From the NCBI GenBank assembly GCA_025041175.1, contig JAKCFJ010000003.1:124001-188000 (forward strand): a stretch of DNA of 64,000 nt. Reading direction: 5' to 3'. Below the pieces are notes generated by a model, which was given only the letters and a program-made list of their open reading frames with translations, did not search any database and was not told the DNA's origin. The stretch is from Halobacteriales archaeon YIM A00010 (GTDB lineage Archaea > Halobacteriota > Halobacteria > Halobacteriales > Haloarculaceae). This document shows positions 26,825-36,152 of the stretch, in pieces (positions within the stretch are counted from its first letter, which is position 1; every line of letters starts with the position of its first letter). The translations under genes and the position numbers were made by a program.

Positions 26825-27223
26825 CTACGATTCTATCTCCGGTGGTCGGCTCTCCCCATATGTATCTCGGAACTCCTGAATCAGCTGGCCTGTATTGGCG
26901 TACCACTCGTTGAGCATTCGTTGGAGTCCGTCCGCAATCGCGTCAGCGTCTTTGACTCTGTACACGTGGTGATAGCCGCCATGTTGACAACTCTCTTGTT
27001 CTTTCTTCACAACTCCTGCTTCTTGCAGTCGTTTGACCGACCGGTATGCGGTCGTCCGTTCCCGATCGATGAATTTTGCGATATGGTCCACCGTGAGCGG
27101 TTCATCGCTCTCAACTAACAACCTAAACACCCCTCTGTCCAACTCGTTCAGTCCCAGCATACACTCGAGCAGGTCATCACAGTCCTGTTCCGCTCGGATC
27201 TGTTTCAGTACGGCCTCTGGCAT
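26825..27223 (-). CDS. TrmB-like winged-helix regulator
   Basis: A 132-residue regulator from the ATG at 27223 (MPEAVLKQIRAE). The winged helix reads LNELDRGVFRLLVESDEPLT, VDHIAKFIDRERTTAYRSVK and LQEAGVVKKEQES. Its C-terminal helix (LQRMLNEWYANTGQLIQEFR) is probably for dimerisation. It is divergent from the flavoprotein/methyltransferase pair at 27444 and is the likely local repressor. The start of a second copy survives at 25.83 kb. Confidence 0.8.
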   Translation of the reverse strand: MPEAVLKQIRAEQDCDDLLECMLGLNELDRGVFRLLVESDEPLTVDHIAKFIDRERTTAYRSVKRLQEAGVVKKEQESCQHGGYHHVYRVKDADAIADGLQRMLNEWYANTGQLIQEFRDTYGESRPPEIES

Positions 27224-27443
27224 TGTTGTCAACACTTGGTGCTGCTACCAGAAAAAGATTGCACTCTCACCACAAATGTTGTAATAGCGAAACAAGGAAG
27301 ATTGACAAACCAACCTTGGATTTCACCATCCCAAACATCGAGAATATCGACCAAAACGGTACTCTATGAGCGAACTGAATTGTCTCGCCAATTCTCAAGT
27401 TGGAGTCGATAACCTTAAGCCCACTATCCTACTTGTGCTATCT

Positions 27444-27671
27444 ATGCAAATATCGGGTGGCGGTAGCAGACCGGATTACGATGTCCTCATTATCGGCGGC
27501 GGTCCCGCAGGGTTGAGTGGGGCACTCCAATTATGTCGCTCGCTCCGGAGCGTATTGATCTGCGATAACAACGAGCCTCGCAATGGTCCAGCAACCGAAG
27601 CCCACGGGTCAATGGTTGGTGGAACGGTCAACCTGGAACTCTCGCGAGAAGCGTTCGAGGAGGGGTGGTGA
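27444..27671 (+). pseudogene. Collapsed thioredoxin-reductase-like flavoprotein (copy B)
   Basis: A 75-residue frame with the full FAD-binding start (YDVLIIGGGPAGLSGALQL; VLICDNNEPRN), then a jump after ATEAHG to the probable native end VNLELSREAFEEGW. Intact relatives are about 300 residues, so some 230 residues, including the CxxC redox site, are missing. The frame is still open and sits 2 nt before the next ATG with a good ribosome-binding site (gaggaggggtgg) inside it. Confidence 0.65.
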
Positions 27672-27673
27672 TT

Positions 27674-28336
27674 ATGCACGAGGAGCTCGGGGAACTCGCT
27701 AACCACTTCTCGCAGATAGCCCACCACTACGACGACAAGCACGACAGCGAGGCGAAGCCAATATACAATGCGTGCGCCTCGCTCGTCATCGAACACGCCG
27801 GCCCGCGTCCTGACGACGTGGTTCTTGACCTTGGAACAGGCACGGGCCTGATCGCTTTCGCGCTCGCCGATGATGCTGGCCACGTTGTCGGTCGCGACAT
27901 CAGCGAGGGAATGATAGAGCAGGCGCAGACGAAGGCCACTGACAGCGGTATCGAAAACGTAGAGTTTGGGTATGGAGAGTTCCGCGACCCGCAACACGTC
28001 GGCGAGGTGGACGTCATCGTCTCGAATTTCTCCCTACACCACCTACCCGACGAAGGGAAACGTGAAGCTATCGAGGTCATCGCCGATCTCGACCCGCGCC
28101 GGTTCGTCCTCGGTGACGCGATGTTCTTCGGCTCGTCCGATCCCGAAGAACCATTATTCGGCCACGGGGTTGATGCGGCAACCGTCGGCATGCTCGTGGA
28201 CGTACTCACCGACGTTGGATTCGTGGTGATGGCGGTTGAGCGAGTGCACGACCAGGTTGGCGTCCTCGTCGCCGAACAGGCCGATGACGGTGCGGAAATA
28301 GACACCGTCTCCACGGAGCCCACGAGCGAGAAATAG
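27674..28336 (+). CDS. Class I SAM-dependent methyltransferase
   Basis: A 220-residue protein starting MHEELGELANHFSQIAHHYD. Motif I is VVLDLGTGTGLIAFALADDA, followed by VVGRDISEGMIEQAQ, then VDVIVSNFSLHHLPDEGKRE. The pattern is that of UbiE-like small-molecule or metalloid methyltransferases. ATG 27674 lies 2 nt after the flavoprotein stop. It parallels the methyltransferase at 26160 in position, but the two proteins are not close relatives in sequence. Confidence 0.85.
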   Translation: MHEELGELANHFSQIAHHYDDKHDSEAKPIYNACASLVIEHAGPRPDDVVLDLGTGTGLIAFALADDAGHVVGRDISEGMIEQAQTKATDSGIENVEFGYGEFRDPQHVGEVDVIVSNFSLHHLPDEGKREAIEVIADLDPRRFVLGDAMFFGSSDPEEPLFGHGVDAATVGMLVDVLTDVGFVVMAVERVHDQVGVLVAEQADDGAEIDTVSTEPTSEK

Positions 28337-28457
28337 GACGTTCTGTGAACGGTCTACCCAAACACGGGCACACTAGTTGGCACGATCGTATATTTCTCGT
28401 ACACGACTGGGTGTAGCGAATAGTACCGAACTGGCTTCAGATCTGAAGTCGAGTCGA

Positions 28458-29180
28458 CTAGCAGTCAGCTCGTTCCCTCCCGTCAAGTAGGTAGCGTTTC
28501 GCGGGGAACGCTCGGGTCGCGGTTGCCTTGAATGAGGCACCCACCTCGTCGCCGGGAGCAAGATCGAGCGTGGCGATACTCGTCCGGGTCACGAGTGCGG
28601 TCAAGTCGGTATCGGCACCGATATCGAGCACAACGCGCACGATCGTTTCACCCATCTCAACACGTACGACCTTGCTTTGAAACTGATTACGGGCACTGGT
28701 CTTCGATTCTGGAATGGTTCCTGGCGCGTGGAGCGTAACGGCGTCCGACCGAATTGAGAGCCAGACGTCCGGGGGGGTCGCGGGCACGATCGCTCGGACC
28801 GGCCCTGCAGCCGTCTCAACTGTGGCAAGTTCGCCCTCACATTCGATGATCGTTCCCGGGAGGACCGTTTCCTCGGCTTCTGCCACCCCGGTGAACTCGA
28901 CCTGTAAGCGGTCGAATTCCCGAAGGAGATGACGAGCGGTTTCCGTCAGGGTGCTTCCTCCACCCCCGGAGCCACCTCGTTGGCGGTCGACCAACGGTCC
29001 GAACGCCTCTTCAAGTTCGACCACGCGCTGCTGTGAGCGCGAATATGACCGCCCGAGCGCATCGGCGGCTTTGTTGAGCGAGCCGTGTTCGTGGACCGCC
29101 TGGAGAAGTCTCACATCACGATCGGTGAATCCCACCCCCGCCTTGTCTAACCGTGCGTCAAAGTCTGCGTGCAGGTCCAT
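28458..29180 (-). CDS. modE: ModE-type molybdate/tungstate-responsive regulator
   Basis: A 240-residue protein. The N-terminal LysR-like helix-turn-helix reads DRDVRLLQAVHEHGSLNKAA, DALGRSYSRSQQRVVELEEA and VDRQRGGSGGGGSTLTETAR. Two TOBE/Mop-like domains (VLPGTIIECEGELATVET; QFQSKVVRVEMGETIVRVVL) would bind the oxyanion. It is divergent from the transporter genes at 29239 across only 58 bp, so it almost certainly acts on that promoter. Confidence 0.9.
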   Translation of the reverse strand: MDLHADFDARLDKAGVGFTDRDVRLLQAVHEHGSLNKAADALGRSYSRSQQRVVELEEAFGPLVDRQRGGSGGGGSTLTETARHLLREFDRLQVEFTGVAEAEETVLPGTIIECEGELATVETAAGPVRAIVPATPPDVWLSIRSDAVTLHAPGTIPESKTSARNQFQSKVVRVEMGETIVRVVLDIGADTDLTALVTRTSIATLDLAPGDEVGASFKATATRAFPAKRYLLDGRERADC

Positions 29181-29238
29181 ACCGTTCCATGTATGCGAAC
29201 GAGCAAAACATTTATGCTAAATAGGAAATAACACGGTT
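29181..29238. promoter_or_regulatory. Divergent modE / transporter promoter region
   Basis: A 58-bp region with an AT-rich TATA-like element (tttatgctaa, 29211-29220) 19-28 nt before the transporter ATG, which implies a nearly leaderless mRNA. A repressor bound here could control both directions. Confidence 0.5.
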
Positions 29239-30303
29239 ATGTCTATGAAAGAACAACGATGGCGTGTAAATGGCCATTCACGCCGAACGTTCCTACGAGT
29301 GGCTGGCGGAGCAGGTCTTGCTAGTGTAGCGGGGTGCGTAGGTGACAGTGGTTCCGGCAGCAACCGCAGCGAGAGTGGCGGTGGGGAATCCACGACAATC
29401 GCGATTCTCGCGGCTGGAAGCCTCCAGAACGCGCTGTCGAACGGTCTCAAATCTACTGTGGATATACCGGTCCAGATCGAAGCTCACGGCTCTGCAACCG
29501 TCGCTCGCCTGATCTCTGAGGGCAAGAGCGACCCCGACATCGTCTCGGTCGCGGACGTAGCGCTATTCGACCAACCGCTCTCCCCGCCGTGGCACTCTGT
29601 GTTTACAAGCAACGCCGTCGTCATCGCATACAATTCCGACACGGACGGAGGACAGCGCATCGCCGAAGCGGGCAAGGAAAATTGGTACAAACCGATGGCT
29701 AGCGGCGATGTCAAGATCGGTCGAACCGATCCGGACCAGGACCCGCTTGGCTACCGCGCGTTGTTCACTCTCGAACTTGCCTCGCGATACTACGACGACG
29801 CGTCGAATCTCAAGCAGAAGATCCTGCAGCAAAACCAAATCTACCCGGAGACCGCGCTCATCAGTCAGTTCGAGACTGGCTCGATCGACGCCGCAATCAC
29901 CTACCGAAACATGGCCGTCGAACGCGACTACAACTACATCGACCTGCCCGACCAGATCGATTTGAGTAATCCACAATACGCAGACTGGTACTCGACGGTT
30001 TCGTACGCACTGCCGAGCGACCAGAAAATCCAGGGAGGTCTCATCAGCTATGGCTCGACCATCCGCCACATGAGCGACGCTGCCCTGACCGTGTTCGCCG
30101 CCCTCACGACCGGCAACTACCTCAAAGACCACGGCTTTCTCCTGCGCGAGCAATTCCCGGCCTACGAAGGGAACGTTCCACAACAAGTCAGACAGGCAAC
30201 CAATCAAACCGATGGAGATCAATCCGGTGGAACGCAATCCATGCTCGGCAGTCCCACCGTGGAGGTATCGCCAGCGGCGTCTGACATCACGGTTCTGACC
30301 TGA
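29239..30303 (+). CDS. Molybdate/tungstate-binding lipoprotein (ABC transporter)
   Basis: A 354-residue substrate-binding protein. A Tat signal with lipobox (HSRRTFLRVAGGAG; SVAGC) puts it on the outer membrane face. The mature domain reads IAILAAGSLQNALSNGL, AHGSATVARLISEGKSDPDI and DPDQDPLGYRALFTLELA, the pattern of tungstate/molybdate-binding WtpA/ModA proteins. It delivers the oxyanion to the permease encoded next. The first gene of a tight operon with the permease (1-nt gap) and ATPase. Confidence 0.88.
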   Translation: MSMKEQRWRVNGHSRRTFLRVAGGAGLASVAGCVGDSGSGSNRSESGGGESTTIAILAAGSLQNALSNGLKSTVDIPVQIEAHGSATVARLISEGKSDPDIVSVADVALFDQPLSPPWHSVFTSNAVVIAYNSDTDGGQRIAEAGKENWYKPMASGDVKIGRTDPDQDPLGYRALFTLELASRYYDDASNLKQKILQQNQIYPETALISQFETGSIDAAITYRNMAVERDYNYIDLPDQIDLSNPQYADWYSTVSYALPSDQKIQGGLISYGSTIRHMSDAALTVFAALTTGNYLKDHGFLLREQFPAYEGNVPQQVRQATNQTDGDQSGGTQSMLGSPTVEVSPAASDITVLT

Positions 30304-30304
30304 T

Positions 30305-31120
30305 ATGGCGACTCGATCGAACTCGACTCGATCACGGACGATACCGCTGGCCCTCGATTGGCTCACCGTCGCACTCGGACTTGGTGGCGTATTGTGTCTG
30401 TATTATCTCGCGCCGCTGGTGTCGCTGTTCCTTTCGGTGCCGCCGGGAGAGCTCCTTGCCCGGATGAACAACCCAGCCGTCGTGGATGCAGCGACCACTT
30501 CGGTGCTGTCAGCGTCGATCAGCACAGTCGTCGCCACAGTGTTCGGCTTGCCACTCGCGTACTGGCTTGCACGCACCGACGGCCGCTGGACGAACGCCGT
30601 GCTCGCGGTCGTGGTCCTGCCGCTCGTACTTCCGCCGACAGTGGGCGGAATCGTGCTGCTCACGGTATTCGGTCCTGGGGCACCGATTGGGGAAGCCGCA
30701 GTCGCCGCCGGATTCCCCCTCACCCGATCGCTCGCTGGAGTGGTACTCGCCCAGACGTTCGTCGCATCACCGTTCGTGGTTGTGACGGCGAAAGCCGCCT
30801 TCGAGGGCGTCGACCGAACGCTCGAACACGCCTCTCGATCGCTCGGGAAAGGACGGTGGACGACCGCTCGCAACGTCACGCTCCCGCTCGCTATGCCGGG
30901 AATTCTCGCGGGCGTGACGCTTACGTTCACGCGCGCAATGGGCGAATTCGGCGCGACCATGATAATGGCGTACTATCCCCGGACGATGCCGGTCCAGATT
31001 TGGGTGGCGTTCATCGAGCTCGGACTGGACAATGCCTATCCCGTAGCGATACTCTTATTACTCATCTCGGTCGCGGCACTCGCAACCCTCACCACCATTG
31101 TGTCGAATCCATGGGAATGA
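30305..31120 (+). CDS. Molybdate/tungstate ABC transporter permease
   Basis: A 271-residue inner-membrane subunit with six hydrophobic helices. The EAA coupling loop reads EGVDRTLEHASRSLGKGRWT. The region RAMGEFGATMIMAYYPRTMP near the C-terminus is the hallmark of molybdate/tungstate/sulfate permeases. It pairs with the ATPase that overlaps its stop codon. Confidence 0.92.
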   Translation: MATRSNSTRSRTIPLALDWLTVALGLGGVLCLYYLAPLVSLFLSVPPGELLARMNNPAVVDAATTSVLSASISTVVATVFGLPLAYWLARTDGRWTNAVLAVVVLPLVLPPTVGGIVLLTVFGPGAPIGEAAVAAGFPLTRSLAGVVLAQTFVASPFVVVTAKAAFEGVDRTLEHASRSLGKGRWTTARNVTLPLAMPGILAGVTLTFTRAMGEFGATMIMAYYPRTMPVQIWVAFIELGLDNAYPVAILLLLISVAALATLTTIVSNPWE

Positions 31121-32217
31121 CACTCGCATTCGACGGTTTCGTGAAAACCTACGAGGGATTCGAACTCGGTCCCATCGACCTCACCGTCAAGAATGAGGTG
31201 CTCTCAGTACTCGGCCCGTCAGGCTGTGGCAAGACGACGCTCCTGTCGACGATCGCTGGGATTGTTTCTCCCGACGCTGGGAGGGTCACGCTGAACGGGA
31301 GGGACCTCACCGGACAGCCACCCGAAGAGCGCGGGACGGTACTCGTCTTCCAAGACGGAGCGCTCTTCCCGCACATGACTGCCCGAGAGAACGTTGCGTA
31401 CGCTGCAGAGTCGATGAAGCAGGTCGAAGAGCTGGCCACAACGCTCGAAATCGAAGGTATCCTCGACCAGCGCGCGGACACGCTGTCGGGTGGCGAGCGC
31501 CAGCGAGTCGCGCTTGCACGCTCGCTTGCCACCGATCCCGCAGCGTTGTTGCTGGATGAACCACTTGCCAATCTCGACGCACCGATCAAACGCCGGCTCC
31601 GGGACGAGCTACGCCCTCTCCTGTCGTCGCTGTCCATCCCGATAGTCTACGTCACTCACGACCAGCACGAAGCAACGGCTATCGGTGACCGGCTCGCAGT
31701 CATGGAAGACGGAACAGTCCACCAAATTGACACGCCGAAGGAGGTGTTTGCCCATCCCGCAACGCCGTTCGTCGCGTCGTTCACCGGCAGCATCAACGTG
31801 TTTCAGGCACAGGTCGCAGGGACGGACACCAGTCTCGTCCTCGACTGGAACGACCGACAGATCGAAACCCCCGGCTACGGACACGAGGTCGGGGAAGATG
31901 TCTGGTTTTGTATCCGACCCGAGTACGTCGCGACTACCGATGACTCCGCCGCTGATGAGGCGAACGTCCTCGATGGGAACGTCACACGCCGGGTGTTCGA
32001 GGGCGACGACTATCTGGTCGATATCGCTCCGGACGGGATGGACGACGTGATTCGAATCAAGCTATCGCCGCCCGTCTACGATCGGTTGGGGCTTGCCGAC
32101 CAGGACCGAATTCGGGTGTTGCTCGCAAAGGAAGCGATTCATGTTATCGGTGACAGAAACGGTGATCACGAGAGCGCTAGCGACGAAATGACAACAGTTC
32201 AGTCGGAGGTGCAATAG
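31117..32217 (+). CDS. Molybdate/tungstate ABC transporter ATPase
   Basis: A 366-residue ATPase. Walker A is VLGPSGCGKTTLLSTIAG, the Q-loop is VFQDGALFP, the signature is LSGGERQRVALARSLA and Walker B is LLLDEPLANLD, with the switch His in YVTHDQHEA. A C-terminal TOBE-like region (DVWFCIRPEYVATTDD; IRIKLSPPVYDRLGL) may sense the oxyanion. ATG 31117 overlaps the permease stop (ATGA); an ATG at 31111 is also in frame. Confidence 0.92.
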   Translation: MTLAFDGFVKTYEGFELGPIDLTVKNEVLSVLGPSGCGKTTLLSTIAGIVSPDAGRVTLNGRDLTGQPPEERGTVLVFQDGALFPHMTARENVAYAAESMKQVEELATTLEIEGILDQRADTLSGGERQRVALARSLATDPAALLLDEPLANLDAPIKRRLRDELRPLLSSLSIPIVYVTHDQHEATAIGDRLAVMEDGTVHQIDTPKEVFAHPATPFVASFTGSINVFQAQVAGTDTSLVLDWNDRQIETPGYGHEVGEDVWFCIRPEYVATTDDSAADEANVLDGNVTRRVFEGDDYLVDIAPDGMDDVIRIKLSPPVYDRLGLADQDRIRVLLAKEAIHVIGDRNGDHESASDEMTTVQSEVQ

Positions 32218-32429
32218 CTAAATACAACCACAGAATCGGTATTCATGCGAATCCGAGCAATCTGACGCGCTGATTGCCGAAGATCTCGAGCAGTGTGGTG
32301 AGATGCAGCCGGATTGACGCTGTTTGCCGGCTGGTATCTGTCTCACTACGGGCTGTTGCTGTGGGGCGTCCAGAATCCGCTGGTGGAGACACTCTTTTTC
32401 TTGTGAGGGCCATCTGGTCGGAGGTCGCC

Positions 32430-33287
32430 TCACGGCCAGTCCGGATCCACGCCCACGAGGTCGGCGCTTTCCGTCCAGAGGCGTTGGCGGAACTCGGGCT
32501 CTCGCACTTGCCCGGACGGGGAGGCCCGGTCAGTCCCCGAGAAGTACGCGCCGGAGACGTCGGCCGTCTCCTCGTCCGCCGTGAGGTGGACAATACTATC
32601 GGCGCCGCGCTCCACGGACGAGCCGACGAAGGGAAGGAGCGACGCGAGCCACGTGGTGATCCGGACGTGCACCGCCGACTCGCGAAACAGGCGGCTGCCG
32701 GGGACGAACCCCGGATGGAGGGCGTTCGCTGTGAGATCGGTTTCGGCGTCTGCCAGCCGCTCGGCCAACTCGATCGAGAACGCCACGTTCGCCAGCTTCG
32801 AGCGGGCGTATGCCTCCAGCGGATCGTAGTCGGCCATCGAGAGGTCCGCGAGCGGGTCCACTGCGCGGCCGTGAACGCCGGAGGCGGTGACGACCACCCG
32901 TGGATCGTGGTCCCTGCGGAGCGTCCCGAGCAACTCGTACGTGAGCAGGTACGGCGCGAGGTGGTTGACGATGAACGTCTCTTCGACAGTCCGACCGGCG
33001 AGATCGGCGGTGTGGCGCTCGCCGCGGGAGAGTCCCGCGTTGTTGACGAGGATGGCGGGATCGTACGCCTGGGCCTCGTCAGCGAGGTCGCGAACGGCAC
33101 CGAGATCGGTGAAGTCGGCACGGAGGAAGACTCCCTCGCCGCCGGCCTCCGAGACGTTCGCCGCGACCGCTTCCCCCCGCTCGCGGTCTCGGCCGTGGAC
33201 GAGCACGCGCCAGCCCCGCCCGCCGAGTCGCCGGGATGCCGCTGCACCGATGCCGCTGGTCGCGCCGGTAACGAGGACAGTTCGCAC
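32430..33287 (-). CDS. Short-chain dehydrogenase/reductase
   Basis: A 285-residue SDR with the N-terminal VLVTGATSGIGAAASRRLGG, then AILVNNAGLSRG, a Ser in VVVTASGVHG, and the catalytic YARSKLANVAF. It resembles the second SDR of this window (6768) in class but not closely in sequence. It lies downstream of the PEP-synthase-like gene on the same strand, with the relic of a duplicated start in between. Substrate unknown. Confidence 0.88.
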   Translation of the reverse strand: MRTVLVTGATSGIGAAASRRLGGRGWRVLVHGRDRERGEAVAANVSEAGGEGVFLRADFTDLGAVRDLADEAQAYDPAILVNNAGLSRGERHTADLAGRTVEETFIVNHLAPYLLTYELLGTLRRDHDPRVVVTASGVHGRAVDPLADLSMADYDPLEAYARSKLANVAFSIELAERLADAETDLTANALHPGFVPGSRLFRESAVHVRITTWLASLLPFVGSSVERGADSIVHLTADEETADVSGAYFSGTDRASPSGQVREPEFRQRLWTESADLVGVDPDWP

Positions 33288-33359
33288 GCCCGGACACTCG
33301 GGCGCGGGCGAGAAAAAAGATGGTGTCCGCGATCCGATCTCGACGAGCTACGCCGATCG

Positions 33360-33442
33360 GGCGTCCCCAGAACTCGAAGAGTTCTGGTGTGCGAACGAGA
33401 CGACGTACGTCCCTCCGTTTGGATCTCTTCGGTCTCACTCAT
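33360..33442 (-). pseudogene. Surviving 5' end of a second PEP-synthase-like gene
   Basis: Overlapping the stop of the large gene, an ATGAGTGA begins a frame MSETEEIQTEG, and two extra bases later the sequence reads TYVVSF in another frame. This matches MSEIEDIQTGTYVVGF at the start of the large gene (36152). It is the debris of a tandem copy whose remainder has been deleted. Confidence 0.65.
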
Positions 33443-36152
33443 GATCGTCCTCCATGATCTCGACGGTCCCCCGTGTGCCGTCGATTCGCACCCGTTGACC
33501 GGTCTCGACGCGGCGGGTCGCTTCAGGGACCGATACCACGGCGGGCAGCCCGTATTCGCGCGCGACAAGCGCGCCGTGGCTCAGACGACCGCCAACCTCC
33601 ACGACGATGCCTGCTGCGTTCAAAAACAGTGGCGTCCAGCCGGGATCGGAGGAGGGCGCGATGAGGATTTCACCCGTCTCGATCGTCTCTTCTGCGGGAT
33701 CGTGAACCACGCGGGCAGTCCCTTCGACCACGCCGCCCGACACGCCGGTCCCAACGAGTGCGTCTTCGGGAACGTCCGCACGCTCGATGTCCGCACTCGG
33801 CGCTTCGCCCTCGCTCGTCAACACTGGCGGCGCGTCCATCGCCGCGTGGCGCTCGAACGCGGCGCGCCGAGCCGCGATATCGACATCGATCGAATCGCCC
33901 TCCAGCGCTGCGAACAGCTCGTCCTTCCGGAGGTACCAAACGTCGTCAGGATCGGTCAAGTGCCCCTCGTTGACGAGCTTCTCACCGGCATCACGGAGTG
34001 CCTCGTGCCACGCTGTGAATAGGTACGCAGTTCCCTGTTTGGGGTATTCGCGTGTTTGGATGTAGCCCCGATACGTTCGGAGCAGTTGGCGGATACATCG
34101 TTTCCGGATCGGGCCGAGCAGCCCGCGATCGGCCTGTTCTTCGAGGCGCTCGGCCGCCGCGGCCGCCTCCCGTTCCATCTCGCGGAGATGCTCGCGGTGC
34201 TCGCCTTCTTGCTCGTGTTCGAGGTTGGCGCGGACCGTCGCAAGCAGTCCGGAGGGATCCTCGTGCCATCGGGGACGGCTGACATCGATCTCGCCGGTCG
34301 CACGGTGGCCGAACTCGTCGAGATACTCATCGAGCGCGTCTCGGAACGCCTCGCCGCCTTCTCGGGACTCGATCTCGTCGAGCGATGCGCCCTGCCGGAG
34401 CGCCTCAGCAACCTCGGGATGCTCGCGCGCCACGTCCGCGAGGTCGCCCAGCCCGAGGTTGATCCGCGTCACCAGCTCGTCCGGAAAGCCCCTGCCGACG
34501 GCGTTCACGTCCTCGGAAGCGTCCGAGAACCGCCGTTGGAGCCACCCATCTAGCGTGAAGGCGGCCATCAGCGGCCCCATGCGCGGTATGCTGGTGAAGC
34601 CGGTTTTGTCGGGATCAAAGACGGCGTGGGCGCGCTCGGCGGGCGTGTCGGGCCCGCGGATTTGCGCGGCAACGGTCTGTCCCCACGTGATCCACTTCGC
34701 TTCCTCGTGTTCCGGCGGATTCGGCTCGCCGACGAACGCACCGAGAAACCCGCGAACCATCGCCGACATTAGGGGGAAGCCGTTCCGAGCTTCCGTCCAT
34801 AAGGTGCCAATACCCCGACGTAGTACCGCGAGTGTCTCGCGTACCGTCCGCTCTTCTTCGAACTCCTCGCCCCGTCTGGCCAGCAGATCGTCGAGGGCTA
34901 CACCGATCGGTTCGCTCACTGCCGCCATTCGATCCGGGATGCGGTGTCGAAAGATGCCGATTCGCAATAGCGATGTCATATCGATGTAGATACGCCCACC
35001 GGCCTCGGCCGTCCACCGCGTTTCCGAATCCAAACCCAACCCTGCCAATGCGTTTTGAGTGTACGTCATCCAGAAATCCCTGACGAGCGGCGGCATCGCT
35101 TCGGCAAACGCCTGTCCATGACCCATACTGTAGTAGACGTGGAGGCGGTCATCGGTCGGCTCGGGCGATGGCACGGGGTAGAGCGACGTGATCGGTCGGG
35201 CCTGCACGATGGAGAATTCTCCATCTGCAAGACACCATTCGATGTCCTGGGGACACTCGAACAGCGTTTCGATCTCCTCGCCTAGTTCCACGAGGGTTTG
35301 AATCCGATCGTCCGAGAGCACGCGCGTCGTGCGGTCGGTCGCGTCGAGTTCGACCGTTTCGGTGCCGCCTTCCGGAGTCGGTCGAACCGCGATCTGTTGC
35401 TCTCCGACCTCGTAGTCGAGGATCTCACCGGTCCGCGTCTCGACGCGAACGCTGTCGGCGGTCACTTCCCCCGACACCAACGCGTCACCGAGACCGACCC
35501 CGGCCTCGATGGACGTGATGAGGCGATTCCCCGTCTGTGGATCGGCGGTGAAGCAGATGCCCGACACGTCGGGAGAGATCATCCGCTGGACGACGACCGC
35601 TAGCGCCACCTCCTCGTGGGCAACGTCGTTTCTGGCGCGGTAGGCGATCGCCCGATCGGTGAATAGGCTCGCCATACAGTCGCGGACTCGGTCGACGATC
35701 GCCTCCCAGTGGACGTTGAGGAACGTCTCCTGTTGACCCGCAAAGGACGCCTCCGGGAGATCCTCGGCCGTCGCGCTCGACCGGACCGCGTACGCCTGCT
35801 CCGGATCGCTTGCCATCGCGTCGAGAGTGTTCTCGATCGCCTTCTGGACCTCCTCGGGAACGTCGCGCTCTCGAATCCGAGCGCGCAGAGTGCTTCCTGC
35901 CTCCGCGATCGCCGCCGTATCCGTCGGATCGAGGCCCGACAGCTCGTCGATCGCTTCTTCGATAGACGGTTCGTCGATCAGTTCCTCGTACGCGGCGGTC
36001 GTCACGCAAAAGCCCGCCGGCACCGGCAGCTCGGCCCCGGCAAGCCGTGCCAGGTTCGCGCCCTTGCTACCCACCAGCGCGCGCTCCGTTGCACCAGCGC
36101 CGTCGAATCCCACGACGTACGTCCCTGTCTGGATGTCTTCTATCTCACTCAT
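33435..36152 (-). CDS. PEP-synthase-like phosphotransferase (rifampicin phosphotransferase family)
   Basis: A 905-residue three-domain enzyme. The N-terminal ATP-grasp/PEP-synthase domain includes LVGSKGANLARLAGAELPVP, AYAVRSSATAEDLPEASFAG and IEWCLADGEFSIVQARPITS. A central helical region of about 400 residues lacks the PEP-synthase pattern. The C-terminal swivelling phospho-His domain reads VVEVGGRLSHGALVAREYGL. The arrangement and length match rifampicin phosphotransferases (AMP + Pi + phospho-drug from ATP) more closely than true PEP synthases, but the acceptor is uncertain. ATG 36152 overlaps the TetR stop, so the two are translationally coupled. Confidence 0.8.
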   Translation of the reverse strand: MSEIEDIQTGTYVVGFDGAGATERALVGSKGANLARLAGAELPVPAGFCVTTAAYEELIDEPSIEEAIDELSGLDPTDTAAIAEAGSTLRARIRERDVPEEVQKAIENTLDAMASDPEQAYAVRSSATAEDLPEASFAGQQETFLNVHWEAIVDRVRDCMASLFTDRAIAYRARNDVAHEEVALAVVVQRMISPDVSGICFTADPQTGNRLITSIEAGVGLGDALVSGEVTADSVRVETRTGEILDYEVGEQQIAVRPTPEGGTETVELDATDRTTRVLSDDRIQTLVELGEEIETLFECPQDIEWCLADGEFSIVQARPITSLYPVPSPEPTDDRLHVYYSMGHGQAFAEAMPPLVRDFWMTYTQNALAGLGLDSETRWTAEAGGRIYIDMTSLLRIGIFRHRIPDRMAAVSEPIGVALDDLLARRGEEFEEERTVRETLAVLRRGIGTLWTEARNGFPLMSAMVRGFLGAFVGEPNPPEHEEAKWITWGQTVAAQIRGPDTPAERAHAVFDPDKTGFTSIPRMGPLMAAFTLDGWLQRRFSDASEDVNAVGRGFPDELVTRINLGLGDLADVAREHPEVAEALRQGASLDEIESREGGEAFRDALDEYLDEFGHRATGEIDVSRPRWHEDPSGLLATVRANLEHEQEGEHREHLREMEREAAAAAERLEEQADRGLLGPIRKRCIRQLLRTYRGYIQTREYPKQGTAYLFTAWHEALRDAGEKLVNEGHLTDPDDVWYLRKDELFAALEGDSIDVDIAARRAAFERHAAMDAPPVLTSEGEAPSADIERADVPEDALVGTGVSGGVVEGTARVVHDPAEETIETGEILIAPSSDPGWTPLFLNAAGIVVEVGGRLSHGALVAREYGLPAVVSVPEATRRVETGQRVRIDGTRGTVEIMEDDHE

